In this document: in pieces, positions 42,401 to 57,400 of the stretch
Layout of the letters: every line of letters starts with the position of its first letter
Numbering within the stretch: position 1 is the first letter of the stretch
Notes under the pieces: generated by a model
The model's input: only the letters and a program-made list of their open reading frames with translations
What the model was told of the DNA's origin: nothing
The model's database searches: none
Made by a program: the position numbers and the translations under genes
Source: Meghimatium bilineatum
Lineage: Eukaryota; Mollusca; Gastropoda; Stylommatophora; Philomycidae
DNA length: 64,000 bases
NCBI GenBank assembly: GCA_034231615.1
Contig: CM067298.1
Span: 25,128,528-25,192,527 of the forward strand
Direction: 5' to 3'

Positions 42401-45400
42401 TTTCAGGGAACATGTTGACCACATTATCATAAGGGCATGCAAAGGCTTAGCAGCAATGAAGGTTATGACTGCTGCGCAGTGTGAGCACAGATTGTTATTT
42501 CTTTTGTACCAGGGTTTGGTTGTGGCTGTGGTGGAATATGCACTGGCAATTCTGACTCTTAGCCAAACTCAGATCGAAAGACTGGATAGAGTCCAGAATG
42601 CAGCAATGCGTATCATTCTGGGATGCAAAAGGACACATCGAAAAGAGCTATGCGATACCTACATGACTGCCCAACAGCTGAGCATAGATTACAGTATTGC
42701 CATGCATGGGCGTACCTTCAAATACATGCAGATAAGGAACACCCGTTGCATTCTGAAATACAGAAAGTTAAAGGCAGCAGACTCAAGAGAGGAAGGTCGT
42801 GGATGGGACATGCTGAGGATGTCATACAAAGCGTGTGCAGATTACAGGATGTGGCAGCAGGTACGGAATGGATAGGTCTACCCACAGATTTCGAAACTTG
42901 TTTGAGAGTAGTAATATCACTTAGCAGGGAATGCAGAGAATGGTGTCCCACAGCTGTGGAGAAAGAAGTGCAGGCTTTAATCAGTGAGAATACCAAAGAG
43001 GGGGATGTGATTATATACACTGATGGATCTATAATTAGGCATGTTCGCAGTACTTGGACCTTTACAGCTCAGTGCGCAGGTAAAATGATCAAGGAGGAAA
43101 ATGGTGCCTTTGCGGTCACTACGAGTAGTATGACCATGGAGACTATGGCGGTGACCAAGGCATTTGAGTGGCTACGCACACAGAAGGTAACGCAGGTCTG
43201 CATCTTGAGTGACTATGAGTATGATTAAGAAGGTACAAGTGGGTCTTGTTCATGAACAGTGGATTGAGGCCTTGAGAAAGGCGAGCTTGAAAGTGGTTAC
43301 ATTTATTTTCGTGCCGGGACATGTGGGCGTTCGAGGCAATGAAAGAGCGGATCAACTGGCATCGTGCGTGATTGTGGCACAGGTCGATGGAGCAATGGAT
43401 CGCGCTGACGTTTTCAACTCCTTAAGAGATATAACACACAAGAGTGAGACTAATGTGGATGATGATTCCTTTTCAATGGCTAGGATTAAAGATCAGGGAT
43501 TGAAATGCGGTGTTGCTAGAGGTGAACATTTTGGAGGGCGCAGAAGAATGATGGTCAACCAGTATAGGACCGGTACTGTCAGCAGAAGTGTGATGGCGGA
43601 TACACTCAAGGAGAGATCGGAGCAACTATGGATGTGTCCAGTTTGCAGTGATGATGATCCGACGACTAACTAACTAACTAACACATAATGCAAGTACATA
43701 TTTGGATATGGGATGAAACAAATCAGAACCTAGTAAAATTCTTACACAAACCTGGTTTTTAAAGTCTGTCTTAAGAACAATTAAATGTTGAACATAGACT
43801 AACACGTCATCATCCTGGGCGTTTGTCAGTAACAAATTGGGGATTTCGGAAAATTGGCACTGTCCAATGTTGTGCTTCATGAGATTCATCTGGCAAAAAT
43901 AGCTGCAGTGATGGACTTTGTTTTTATTAAATTCAGGCTGTCACCTGGTAACTTCAAATTAACATAATTAAATTTGATAAACGAATCTGTTAAATATCAA
44001 TGCCTGGTTTCCATTTGTTATTTTTTCTTTCAAAATGGATCTTTAGCATCCAAACACTTTAAAATGGTCTCAAAATGTAAAAATAATCTTGTTTCTTAAT
44101 AAGAAATCTACAAATCTGAAAATTCTCCTACCCTAAACCTTCAGCACTCCTGCATGCACTACAATAGAGCTTTCCGTGCACGAATCGGACTCATCGGGCA
44201 TCTACAAACTCACATACCAAATTAGACAATTACCAATTTATTATTATTATTAATTTTTTCATCACATTTATTGTTTTTCATGCCATGCTCATCTTTGCTT
44301 GCACAGGAGGAACATCATCACCATCATCATCATCTCAGAACAAAGACATAGATTTAGTTATAGCTGAACTTCTGGCCTTGTATTCTTGGGACACTGGGCT
44401 TTGCTTATTTCATGAACTATATGACTGAAAATAATAGATTGGTGGTATTATTCCTCTTGGAGACGCAAATCTTATTCAATCTGCAGCTTCAAGAGTCTAC
44501 GTTTTATCTAGAAAACATTAGCCATGAATTTATTATATTATAATTTATATATTTTCAAGATATTCTGCATGGAGATGTTTTAGAGTGTTGGTTATGAAGG
44601 TCTGATGCATAGCATGATGTCTAAGTTCTTAAGTGTAATGCAACTATTTATTTGCATCAGGGAAGCAGTCAGCCAGTTCATGTTCTAAGTATTGATTCTA
44701 CAGTTAATTAAACTATTTGAAAGTCTACTTTGGAAAATCATCCTGTCAATCAGTCAACACCACAATAATCTCTTACTTGGATTAAAAGCCCACCAACTTG
44801 TATATCACATGTAAATATGACAGAATTGTTCTGTAGTTTTCATTGTATGGTAACTATCTTGAAATAATCTTAAGAAGGAGGTTTTTTGCATTTATATGGC
44901 ACACCACTTTGATAGCAACTATCTTTTTCAGTAATTTTTCATTCATTCATTCATTAGTACCATGCCTTCCGGCATAGGCGATCATGTCTCTCCACAGTCC
45001 TCTGTTTGTTATTAATTTGTCATATAAGCCTAAATTTTCATAGTCAACTCACATTTTGAATACGAGAAATTTGATAATTCATTATTTAAGTTCTTACCAA
45101 CAAATTGTATTTATCTGCTATAGTATGCTTAGGCCTAAGGGCCTATTTTTATTTTCCTGTACTCATTTTGTTTAGAACTGCTGAAATGCAACCAAGTTAC
45201 AGATTCATCATTTGACTGGCTCAAGATTCTTAAATTTCACATGGACATCAGAAATGTACTACGAGCCAAAACAGTTGTCACAGAAAATGTCATAAATACA
45301 AGTTCTACAAGATCCAACACTTTGACAAAAGGGCAAAAGGATAAAGTGTTATCCAAACACCAAAAAGATTCATTGGGTAATCAGATTTTAACATAATATA

Positions 45401-48400
45401 CTTTGTACACTACATTTAGTGAGTTAATACTCATTCATGGCAGCAACAAAAATATGCACTCAGTAAGACTTTTGTATAGGCCTATTTATACTTTGAAACC
45501 AGTTTTGTGAATGAAGAGTTTCATATATTTTAATGTATGTATTATACCTTGCTGACAGTTTGTATAGTATACACAATTTTATTTTTTTCCTAATTAAACA
45601 ACTGCTAAGTTATATCAGAACAAATACAGCTGTTTGTTATTTTAACAATTCTGTTACAGACAATAGCAATAATCTGATTACTTTAAACTAATTATCAAGT
45701 CTTATTATAGAAAATCTTAAATAGTAACCAATAAGATGAAAAATGAAATAGTATCCTTTGAAGGAAAATGTTACAAGAATACTCAGAATACTATCTATCT
45801 ATGTTTCTTCGGCGCCAAATATGGTGCATAGGGCAGAAATCATAGCCCTCCAGTTCGAGTGATGTGATGCTACTGTGTGTAATTCTTGCATGTTGTTGAG
45901 AGCTATAGTCATACTCTCTGATCATTGTTCTGTGAAGAGTCTTTTGGTCTTCCTCTTTTCCTTTTTCCCATCTGGTACCATTTTAATGCTTGTAGTGCAG
46001 TTTGTTTTCACTCATTCTAAGTACATGTCCGATATAAGTCCCATCATTTTCTTCTATAATCATTTTCTTCAGAATACTATGAACCACACAAAAATCACTA
46101 ATAGTCATTCTGAATGAGATCAATGTAAAATGAAGCTAGCTAAGCAACAAGATTAACTCCAGAAAATTACAATATTTTGGCCTATATTAGAAGATATAAT
46201 AATCTAGTAAAGACTATAATGGAGAGAGTGATACAAGGGGAGCAAGAAAGAAGTAAACCAAGAAGGAGATGTATATAAGATGCCAAAGACTTCCTGAACA
46301 TGACATTCATGTAGGTGAGAAGATTAGTTCAGGTGACAATCCATATTAATATGATTTTTGCTAAATTTTTCCATGATATGTTATCTCATGATGATGGTTA
46401 TTTTTTAAACAAGCAATCAATGAAATGTTGGTTCTTGTTTGGAATGCATACCCTCCCCCCCATGTGATTATTCCCCTTGGCAATGTTTGTCAGTTTATGT
46501 TTATTCTTTATTAATTTGAATATAAATTTATTTAGGGTTAGGGATAGTTATGTAAAACAACACCTCTCCTAACACTAAGCCTAACCTAAAAAAAAAGTTT
46601 GTAGTTAAATTAATAATTGATAAATATAAATTGGCAAACATTGCCAAAGAAAATAATGAAATTAAGAATGACATTGGGGGTATGCATTCCAAACCAGAAC
46701 CAAAATTGTATCTAAATTATTTAAAACATGGCTATTTATTTGCAACTTGCTTTGTTCATATCTTTTAAACATTTTTAGTACAAGAGATACCACAGGTGAC
46801 TCGCACTCAAACCACAGTGTCCACTGACTACCAGTTCAGTACTTGTTATGTCAAGCAGCTGGGTAATGTGTTCAGTTATGACTATGAGTACCTTGGTCCC
46901 TGCAACCATCTTGTGATAACACCTCTGACAGAACGTGCATTTCTAACATTGGGTCATGCTATCAAAACATTTTACTGTGGCATGATGATAGGTCCCAGTG
47001 GTACAGGAAAATCAGAAACAGTCAGAGAATTATCAAAGGTAATTTTATCATATGTTCACTATAAATTAGAATTGATAATTGTCCTTTGTGACTGCTTAGT
47101 TAGTTATTAGATCATCATGATTGCACATAGGACATTTCAGTAGGTCCTCCAATCTCATGTTAAGTATATCTGCAATTTTCTTGATGACTGACAGTTCCAA
47201 TTCTTTCTTAGTTAAGGAACATTCTTCTAAATCTGTAATAGCTATAATTTATGGCAACACTACACTTCAAATATGGCTCCCTTGCTCTAGACATGGCAGA
47301 TGAATCATTGCTAATTGTGATCACTAATTGTGTTTACTGTGCTCATTCTTTTAAGGAAATAAGTATATCAGCCCAGCTCATTCCTCTAAAACTCAAAAAA
47401 GTGACACAATTTGCATGAATCTTCTCTGTCATTGCTCCAAACACCAGGTTTGAAAATGGATGTAACTCTTTGCAGCCATGACAATCTCTATACTTTTATC
47501 TATTTTTCATGAATATGGCTCATTTGCATTTTTTTTGTCATGCTGATTGAGTCATTTAGAATGCAAACATGAGTTGCTTATTCTGCCAGATATGTGTGGC
47601 AATTTCTTTATTGTTCTTATGCTTATTTTGTTTATTTTTTCTGGCACTAATAATTTAAAACGTTTGTTAGTCAATATATTGACTATTTTGGAACTTTCAT
47701 AAGCTAGGCCCTACCATATTTGTGTGTATGCATGTGTTTTACATGAATTAATTTAATATCAATAGTTATTCATTCTGTAGATGCTAAAACATCAATGATA
47801 CTCAACAGTAGAAAATTGTGGTTTTTTTAAGATAATGTTTGATTACATATATTATAGTTTCTGAGTGTAAGTTTTCATTTTAATCCAAGATCCTTGGGCG
47901 ATGTGTCTTCACAATTAGTTGCCATGAAAGTTTGACATTGACCATGATGCTCCAGTACTTAACAGGAATGGTTCAGGCAGGATGCTGGGCAATGTTCGAT
48001 GATACAGATAGATTAACAAAAGGTGAGGTCATGCATTTTTTTCATTTTAAATTTAAAATGTAAAATTAGATACTCCACCTGTTTGTTGCCAGGGCTTCTT
48101 CTTCTTCAGTGTTCATTCTCAAACCCCTGCTTGATCTTTCTTATAGCAGGACATTGGTCTACTAGATTTCCAGGAAGGTGTAGTCCAAAGAATGGAAATG
48201 TGTTGTGTCACCGTTTTATTTGTGCCAATATCTCAACACATCCATCTTCGATGGGTGTTGCCAGGGCTAGAGAGGGGAGTAAAGATGCAAGACTATAACC
48301 ACCATGATCTCTTAAGCAACAAAAGAAAATTGTTTATATGTTTAATACTTTATCCTTTACTAAATGACACAGTGGGCATATCGCAACCAAACTGTAAATC

Positions 48401-51400
48401 ATAACTCAATGCACTGCATTTTCAGGAGAATATTCTGTTAACTAGCAGAAGTGTTAGAACAAATGCAGAAAATGCATTCTATCTTGAAAATAATATGGTT
48501 GATGTCGGTCACATATGAAAATATTGCATGAATTACACTACAGTCCAAAAAATTATGGGATTATAGATTCCAACATTTTATAATAGATTTCCTTCTCCCT
48601 AAATAGAAGGTTTTTTTTTCTCAAAGCTTTATGCCCCACATTAAGTTGAAGTCTTCTGAATATGAAAGTCTGAAGTGACCATTATTTATTCCCAGGTCTC
48701 TTATCAGTGGCAGCACAGCAGATTGACTACTTGAGAACAGCACTGACAGCTCTTGATGCCAGTAGTGAAAATCAGTATCAGATCAGGGGTCACTCACATT
48801 TTGACAAGGTAACTTTAATTGAGGACTTGAAATTGCTATTTATTTCTGATCAAAATCAAAATACCGGTAGTAGACTGTGAAGAAGAGAAGTTAGTGGACA
48901 CAACTCATAAACACAACTAAACTTTCTTGTGACTCAAACATTGATCATCTACATTGTATTTGCATGCAATATTATGTATTAATAACAACTTGAAATTCCA
49001 CAATAGTTGAAATGTTATGTCTTATACTGATATACATCAATTATTATTAATAAATGCAACATATACATATGTGTTAACACACACACACATGCTCTCTCAT
49101 GCAAAAACACATATACAAGTATAGGGATATCTTACAAATATCTCTATTCTTATTATACAAGTAAATTTAAGTAGGAAGCCAGAGGACAATATTAAAAATT
49201 CTTGAGACTAACGGGAATTGAACCAGTCCGTTCAACGGCACCAAATCGCCTCGCAACTCCTGTTAGTCTCAAGTATTCTTATTATAGTATGTTGTTGTTG
49301 TTGTTGTTTGCTATCCCCCAGGAATTGCAAGAAACTTGCTCTTACTTCCTATGTGCAGTGGGTTGGTTTCTCTGAGCTTTCTTTCATACCTATAAGACTG
49401 TGTTTTTGACTTTGTGCAATGCCTATTGAAGAAGCCTTCTGCTAGGAGGGGGTATTGTTATAGTATTTATTTACTGAGATTCTCATGGAAATGAACACAA
49501 AATATGTCATGTTCAATGGCAATTATAGTTACAGTCACTCAGGGTTTATATGTCACGATCCCCAGAAGCTACACGTACTTCCTGTGCACTTTGGGATAGT
49601 TTCTCCAGTCCTTTTTGTTTTATATCCAGAAGAACTCAACTTTCAGATGTGAATGATGCTTTGAAATGAAGCCTCCTACTCAGTGGGGGATTTGACAGGA
49701 ACTATAAAGTTTAATACAATCAGTATACATAATATAAAACCTTAATCCATGACAGATATTTCAACAAAGATGCTGGGTATAAATTCTCCAATTGCCCATG
49801 CATATCTTCATATTGGTGAATGTCTGATGTAGCTTTGTTGTGTTAATGAAATGGTATCCCTTTTTTATTATGGTATTATTTTTTTTAGTTTATCAATTGA
49901 TTTTGATTTGTTACTAATTGACACCAATCTTATTGAATTGTATTTTATTTGGTACTCTTTATTACTATAATGATATGTTTAGTGTTGAGTGCCATGTCAA
50001 TGACCCAGTAACCTCCAATTAGTTTCGAATGACATTGGATATAGTCAATGTCAGTGGATTTCGTACACTGTTTCATTTTCTTCTGGTACTCATTTTATGT
50101 GTTCTTTCGCACAGCTGCCTTAGTCTGACTTCATTGTGCCATGTGATGTATTCTCTCCAGAACATTGTCTTCCCAATAAACTCCTTGAACCCTTCTCTGA
50201 CTTGGGCCATGCGGCTTGCATTTTCCAGTGACGTATTTATATTATCTTTAATGTCAGTCCATCGTCTTCTTATCTTTCTCGCCCTTTCCCCTCTGTCCAG
50301 GTGCTCTGTCCTCCATTATTTGTCTTTCCAAACAGTTGCTCATTACATGGCCCAACAGGTGTAGTTTTATTTTAGCTACCAACACTCTGGAATCTTCAGT
50401 GTGTTTATAACATCTGAGTTTCTCTTTTTTTTCTTCCATGATATTCTCAGTATCTTTCTTTAGCATTTCATCTCAAAGGCATTGATCTTCTTTGCCACTG
50501 TTTTACTTAGGATCCACATTTCACAGCCATATGTTGCAACCAGAAAAATTAAAGTTATTAGCATTAGCAGTGGTAAGACTTCATTGGTAAGTGAATATAG
50601 AAAAAAATGTTTCAATAATAGTTTTACTAGATATTTAACCTTTTCTATTTTTCTCTATGTTTACTTACCAATTAATGAAAAATTTTACTACTGTCTCTTG
50701 TTCACTTAGTTTGACTTTGAATAGTTTTACACTTTATACAACCTGTTCCTAGAAAACTCTTCCCAGTTCAGTCACCCATGTGGGAATCAGAACCTGGACT
50801 TTTATTTCAGAGTGCAAAGAATAAGGCACTGTCTTCTTTCCAGGCATGTTTTAGGAGACGACTAAAGAAAGTTGGGGACAGACTGACAACTTATCACCTG
50901 TGAAAAAATAATAATTGCGATATCTTCTCTCTATTTTTTACTTTTGTTTTCTATCAAATAATCCACTTGGAGGATGAAGAGATGCATACCAGCATACCTT
51001 CATCAATTTGTGACAGACTTCCTAAGTGACGGAATGCTAGATGTACCATCACTGTGACAGACTCCCTAGGTAACAGGGAATGCTAGATGTGCCATCACTG
51101 TGGCAGACTCCCTAGGTGACAGGAAATGCTAAATGTGCCATCACTGTGGCAGACTCCCAAGGTAATAGGGAATGCTCACTGTTGATGGGTCAACAAATCT
51201 GACAGAAGAATAATAAGATAGTTTGTCCAGATGTGTGTGCTGTGTCACTGGCAGAATATAGTAATTTTTGGATACTATTGAACTGAAATTCCTCCCTTCA
51301 GGGGCTAAACATATATCTATAAATCCGCCTTACATGTGCATGCCTTTGAGACCTTTTAATAGTGCTAGCGTCACCTCAGTTACATATTTGAGAAGAATAT

Positions 51401-54400
51401 CTGCTTTTGTCAGAAAGGCCATGGGCTGTCAAGAGCTGACAAATAAATATATGTTTTCATTATCTTCCCAGTTTAGTGTTATTATGTACATGTACAATTC
51501 CTTCAAGAATTATCTGTTAACATCCTTCTAGCACAGGTAGGGCTATTCCATGGTTCCCTTGACAGAAATAAGCTCATTGTGAAAGACATTCTTCAGTCTG
51601 GTTATCTACATCTGCTACCATGGGTGGTATTGGTGAAGAGAGCAATGCTGGGAAACTATTTCTTATTATGTTGAAATTGTGTATCTGATTACAATGATTA
51701 TATAATTTTTCTTCTTCTGCATTGAAGATTATTTTAGTCTCACTAGATCTTCAGACTAGTCGCACAGAGAAAGCTCTTAGTCTCTCCAGGTCAGAACAGC
51801 AGCTCCAAAGTTATTCCCCTAATTCATTTCACAATGGCCTAGCACTACATGAAAAGCAGGGTAGTTCTAAAGGATGTGTTCACTAGTCAATATTCCTGTC
51901 CCACATGGGCATTCATTTGTGTGGGCATTCATTTGTATAGGTGACCCTGCTGTCAGCCAGTTCCAATTTCCAAGTTGCAATATTGTGGTATATAGTTCTC
52001 TATCCAGTTGATGTATAGGATCTTTTGTATCTGTATGCATAGTTTTCTTCCATTGTAATGTGTACATATTGTTGTATAATTAATTCATAATTAGAAAATG
52101 CATTCATTATTATAGTAAAACTAGTCTCATACTTCCCTGTTTTTTTTGGGGGGGGAGGGAGGGGAGGGGGATGGCTAATATCAAACAAATATTATTAACT
52201 CACTTATTTTAAACACGGGAAAAGCCTTCTAGCAGTGATTCATATGATTCATCAAAGAAAGTCCTCAATTAGCTAAAGCTATGAATAATCTATGAAAATT
52301 CCAAAATTGGTTGCTGAAATATCATCTGAACTAGAGCAAGGATATGCTTTTTCTTTCCTCTTCAATCACATCTCTTTCCTCTTCAGCCACATCTTCACAT
52401 TCACTCAGATTACTCCAACAGAACTTCTTGTTTTTGTAGTTTGTAGTTTAGTGTCAATCCCCTCAGGTTTTAATTTATTTTAATTATTTATTTACAAATT
52501 AGAACATTTATAATACACACAACTAATTTTTTTTCTTCTGTTAATTAATATGTTTCCAGGTTTTTACCATGGTATGTTTAAAATTTAGTTAATAGAATTT
52601 AATGTGTATTATAATATAGGAATAGTATAAGCTTTAGTATGTAGGTTGTTGTAGGTCTTGATCTGCTTCTAAATGTCTTTATTACCTATGTCTCTAGAAC
52701 TGAACACATATCTTTTTTGTTGTTGTTGGTTTTAGTATCTATTAGTAACAGTTAACATATTTTTTGCCAGTTTCTTCAGAATTATAACTATGACAAAATT
52801 TATCTAAAAATATTTTAGTTGACATTTTGTATCCAAAATATGTAAAAATCACTAAGTAGATTACCTATATTTTTATCCCAGCCAAATGTTATTTTAGAAT
52901 ATATATATATATATAGGGTAGTTGGGGCAAAGATGCATATGGGAAAGATGTACAGCTGGGTTTTTTTGGACTTATGTGTTTTCCCCGCAAACCATGTAAC
53001 TACATCAGACTTTTCTGTTCCGTCACACAACAAAGTTTTACAGTTAAAGAACAGGTATTTTTTAAACCATGAGGTACAGTGAATTTTTCTATTGCCTCGA
53101 ACTAACTTTTTTGCAACTTCTCACTACTTGTCTGTTGTTATCATTACTGTCATGTTGTTTTACATGTTTAAACTGGAATATATGTATTGTATTCTCAAGT
53201 TATTAAGCATGTTACAATGTCCCACTACTTTGTGTTTTCGTGACATTTTATAAAAGTTGTTAACAATTTGATTTGGTGTAAAGATGCATGCAGTTAGTGG
53301 AGCAAATATGCGCACCTTACTCAATGCACACATTTTCCCTCTCATGTTGCAAAATATTTAACCGATATTTTACTGTCATAATGTCAGCCAGTTATATATG
53401 CACAAAAGTTGAAATTACGGTTGAGCACTTTATAGACCTCACCAAGGCACTGTAATAGTTTCAAAATGGATCTAACCATCAATTATTTGTATTAATGCTT
53501 TTTTATAATTGCTATATTTTCATTTAAAAAAATTAAAGTTACATAATGATAAATAGGCCTAGTCTTTATGTTCTATAATTTTCACACAATGTGAATGACT
53601 ATTTTGAAACAAGCAGTGATGCAGTTATTTTACTGTTTTTGTCAATTTTCCCTTGATTTCGTAATTGTATTTGCATGTGTACCTATTCCCCCAAAAATGG
53701 AGCAAAGATAGCCCCATTACATGTGTGTATAAATTCTCATTCTGTCTACACGTAATTGTATGTTTTAAATACTCTCATTAATCTAAGATGGATGGATAAG
53801 CTATACACTGGTGGCACTTGGTCTCTCATAGTTAACTATGAGAGTTAACTATTATAATTGTCAGAATTCACTAAAACATGAAAAATGCACTTTTGCCCCC
53901 ACCTCCCATATGTTGGGCTATATAAAATTTTCAATGTGTGTATTTACATTTAAATTTTTGTCCTATTTGATAAACTTTTAAATATTTACATTAAGATCCA
54001 TTCTTCATTGATAAGGTTAACAAAATGTAAAAAGTTACCATTTTGTTAAATATAACTTTTAATAGTTTAATATTAATATTTCTGTAGCAGCTAGTTTTAT
54101 TCATGGTGTAGTTTTTTCATTTTGTAATAATTTTTTGTACATTATGTATTAGTGTAACAGCTAGATTCTTCATTACATTTATTTCGCTAAATTTCTTTTT
54201 GTCTTGGTTGTGATCTGTCAAGATATTTGTTTTTAATTTTCTGTGGCTTGAGTTCTGGTGTTATCAGTATTAATTGCATTTAGTTATTTTTCAAACTTTC
54301 CTCTCAATTAATATGTTTGTGTTATATGTATTCTGTGCTTCCATTTTGCAAATATAATAATAAATGTCCCTTATTTAACTAAAAAATACTGTAAAATTAA

Positions 54401-57400
54401 ACAGTCATGTAATCTTAACTCATTATTTCTGGTAAACTGCTAAAATTGCCAGTTAAGCAGACCTCTTCTGCCCGTTAGCTGGTACGACCTCCATTTTTAT
54501 AGTTACATCTAAATACATTACAGCAGGGCAGGAAAAAACTCAGAGAGATAAAGAGTTACCAGTTAATTTTTTTTAAAAAGCAATATCCCCATTCATAGGC
54601 CTACATTTCACATTTTCATTCTACCTTATAACTCCTTGTGGAATTAACTCTTTCATGACTTGATTATTTTTAGGTTTGGACCTAATTCAGTTTCAGCTGT
54701 AGGAAAATTTCACTACATGTGTTTTTCATTGTATCACTTGACATACTAATATTGATAAAAGGAGGGTGGAAAGGAGGGTGGATACAGAATATGAATATAT
54801 AAGTACCTTGATGATATTGATTACTTCGCAAGGTTAGAGTTAGTAAAACACAAAACAAGAAAATGAACATATTAATTTATTAGTATAAATATTTTGTCTT
54901 ACCCAAAGGTATCCACCATAGTTAGAATTGTTGATATCCATTTTTCTAAAATGTTTACACAAGACTATCCAATTGGCTTCACTATGCAGTTTATGTGATT
55001 AATTTATATCAATAAATGTTAAAGTTATGTACATTTTTCTGAATGCAATCAGAAGCAATAAAAATATGAAAATATTTACATCCAGTCACGGCTTTATTAT
55101 TTACCAGTTTTTATTTGCTACAAATGAGCTCCTCTTGTGAGGTATTCTCTAAAGCGTGATTTAGCACACAGATGTGACTTATGTGAACATCATATGTAGT
55201 AGTAGCTACTTCGCTTTCATGTTTGCTTAATAACACAATGAAAACATTGCCTGTATTTTCCACTGAAGTTGTTGAGATGGATGGCCCTCTGATTTCTCTC
55301 AAGCTCTGTATTTACTGGCTTTCCTCCTGGCTTGGAAAATAAAGCAGCATCAAGGTTGTTAGGTGCCTCTGATTCAAATAAACTACAGAGTTCCTCTATC
55401 AAAATGTTCTTGAAGCTTGAAAGGGGCATAGGCTTCTCTGTGTGAGTGCAGCTCACTGTGTATAATATGTGGGTGTTCAGTTGTGTTATTTCTAACACCC
55501 ACATAAATACTTTTTTTCACCACATGACTGTTTTTCTTTTGCAGTTTCCATAATAGGAAATCATCTGATCCACTCTATCACATCGATTGAGTGACATATT
55601 GTAATTATGAATGGATGATGGTTTCCAGACTTCACTCCTACCCTCAATTCTTTTTTCACATGTTGCGCTTCCACATGTTGTTACCAGTTGGCAAGGTTTC
55701 ACATTGAGAGTTCCAGTATAATGGTGATTTCTCTGCCACAGAAACTGGACAACAGGTAAAAGGTAAAGGTAGGTCCCATGGCATCTTCCGTCGGGGATGA
55801 AGATAACTCTTCATGTACTAAGCCGCAGCAACTATTAGGTGGCGTGGCCAGTTCCCTTCCTTGCTGTTTTTTTACCTTCCCTAACTCATGCGTCAGGTAC
55901 TCATTTACAGCTGAGTCGACTGGAGGAGTGGTCATGTCAAGTGAGAAATCACAACCCGGATTTTTTTTAATGTCCGGACGTGGTTTCAAACCTGGCACGC
56001 TGTAACCAGATGATAGCAAGCAAGCTCACTATCCACTAGGCTACCGCGCTCCTCATGTTCTCCTACTGGACAACAGGTAAGGAAGAATAATACCTGTCAG
56101 CAAACAAATCATTATCTGAAGCTGCCAGAAAAGCAAGAACAAGAATAGTGTATCTTCCTCCACACCCGTAAAGGGTAAAAGAGGAAGGAAAGATAGATAG
56201 ATAGCAAACAAATGGTGATGTCCTGTGATGCCTTTTTGTATTTTGTCAAAGATTTTGACAGCATGAGTAGATTTTGTGTAATTTTCCAGCTGTGAATCTT
56301 GTCTGCACCATAATATACCAGCAGGTTGAAAACATATCTGGTGATGGAGTCCCTATGACTTTGTATGTAATTTTTTTTGGCTTGACTGAATTGCTTGTGC
56401 CTAAATTTTCCCTTGTGACCTATAACCATCTCATCTATGCCCTAGCCCTATGTTTTCAGAAGGATAAAATTCATTCTGAAAGCTGGCAGCTAATTCATTT
56501 ATGAACAGCTCTATTTTACATTTACCCTGTGCATCAGTCCCAGCCGCATGAAGCATTGATTGTTAAATCAGTGAACATTTGATCTGCTGAAAATGTATCC
56601 AAACCAGGGGCTACTTCTGTGTGTTTTTGTGCACCAAAAGTCTTTTATAGAATATTTGGGGTCCAAACCCATCTTTATCAGGGTGGTGAGATACTTCATT
56701 AAAATATTTTGTTCAAGCGGAGTCCATTTTGAATATGTAGAATATTTCCTTTGAGGTGTATTCATTTTCAATTTCTATTGGGCATAGGAATTGACATTTG
56801 CAATTAGATTGTCAATTATTGGTTCTGTCATCAAGGATAATAAATACTAGAGAGGTGAAGCATTGTCAAGGATTATATATATAATCATGTAATAGATACT
56901 ACATAAAGTACAAATATTACTATCTATGTAACTAATAACTAATATATATATATACATACAAGTTACTATGCCTTATATAAATGTCTGAATATTCATAGTC
57001 ACATGTGATACTCTAAAAATCATGTTTTTGGATGTAGATAAGACTGATCGCTACATGTATTGCATTGGAAACACCCCCTAAGCTTCATCATCACTCAACT
57101 CTGAATCAAAACTTTCATCAAAGTCAGATCGTAATAATTCCACTTTATCATTACTGCTGTCATCTAAACCAATGTTATAATTATTACCTAACGTATTTTG
57201 GAACATTTCCAAAGCCTTACTAACTGTAAAACATTGAGGATGTATAGATTTCATTATCTCAAATACAAGTAGCAATAAGTTACACAAACTGAAAATAAAT
57301 ACACCTGTTTATATGAAAATATCTGTCAAAATGAACCCTCTGATCGTGTATTTTTTTAAAATATATTGGCAGGCACGTAATTTGAGGCTCGTAATCGCTA

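Larger units (their letters stand above)
39849..43680. mobile_element. Twin-primed I-like non-LTR retrotransposon
   Basis: The 5' half (40985-39849, minus strand) encodes an APE-type endonuclease. The 3' half (about 40985-43680, plus strand) encodes RT, RNase H and a CxxC terminus, with a TAACTAACTAAC tail. ACACATAATGCA flanks the whole at 39837-39848 and 43681-43692. One flanking duplication around both halves, with the 5' half inverted and its inner end against the target, is what twin-primed reverse transcription predicts. The copy is dead, with several stops and frameshifts. The single-protein layout with RNase H after RT suggests the I/Ingi/Nimb assemblage. Confidence 0.85.

Noticed and set aside
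52815-53345. Minus-strand ORFs inside the G-rich TIR element
   Set aside because: Short, with no transposase motif and AT-driven composition.
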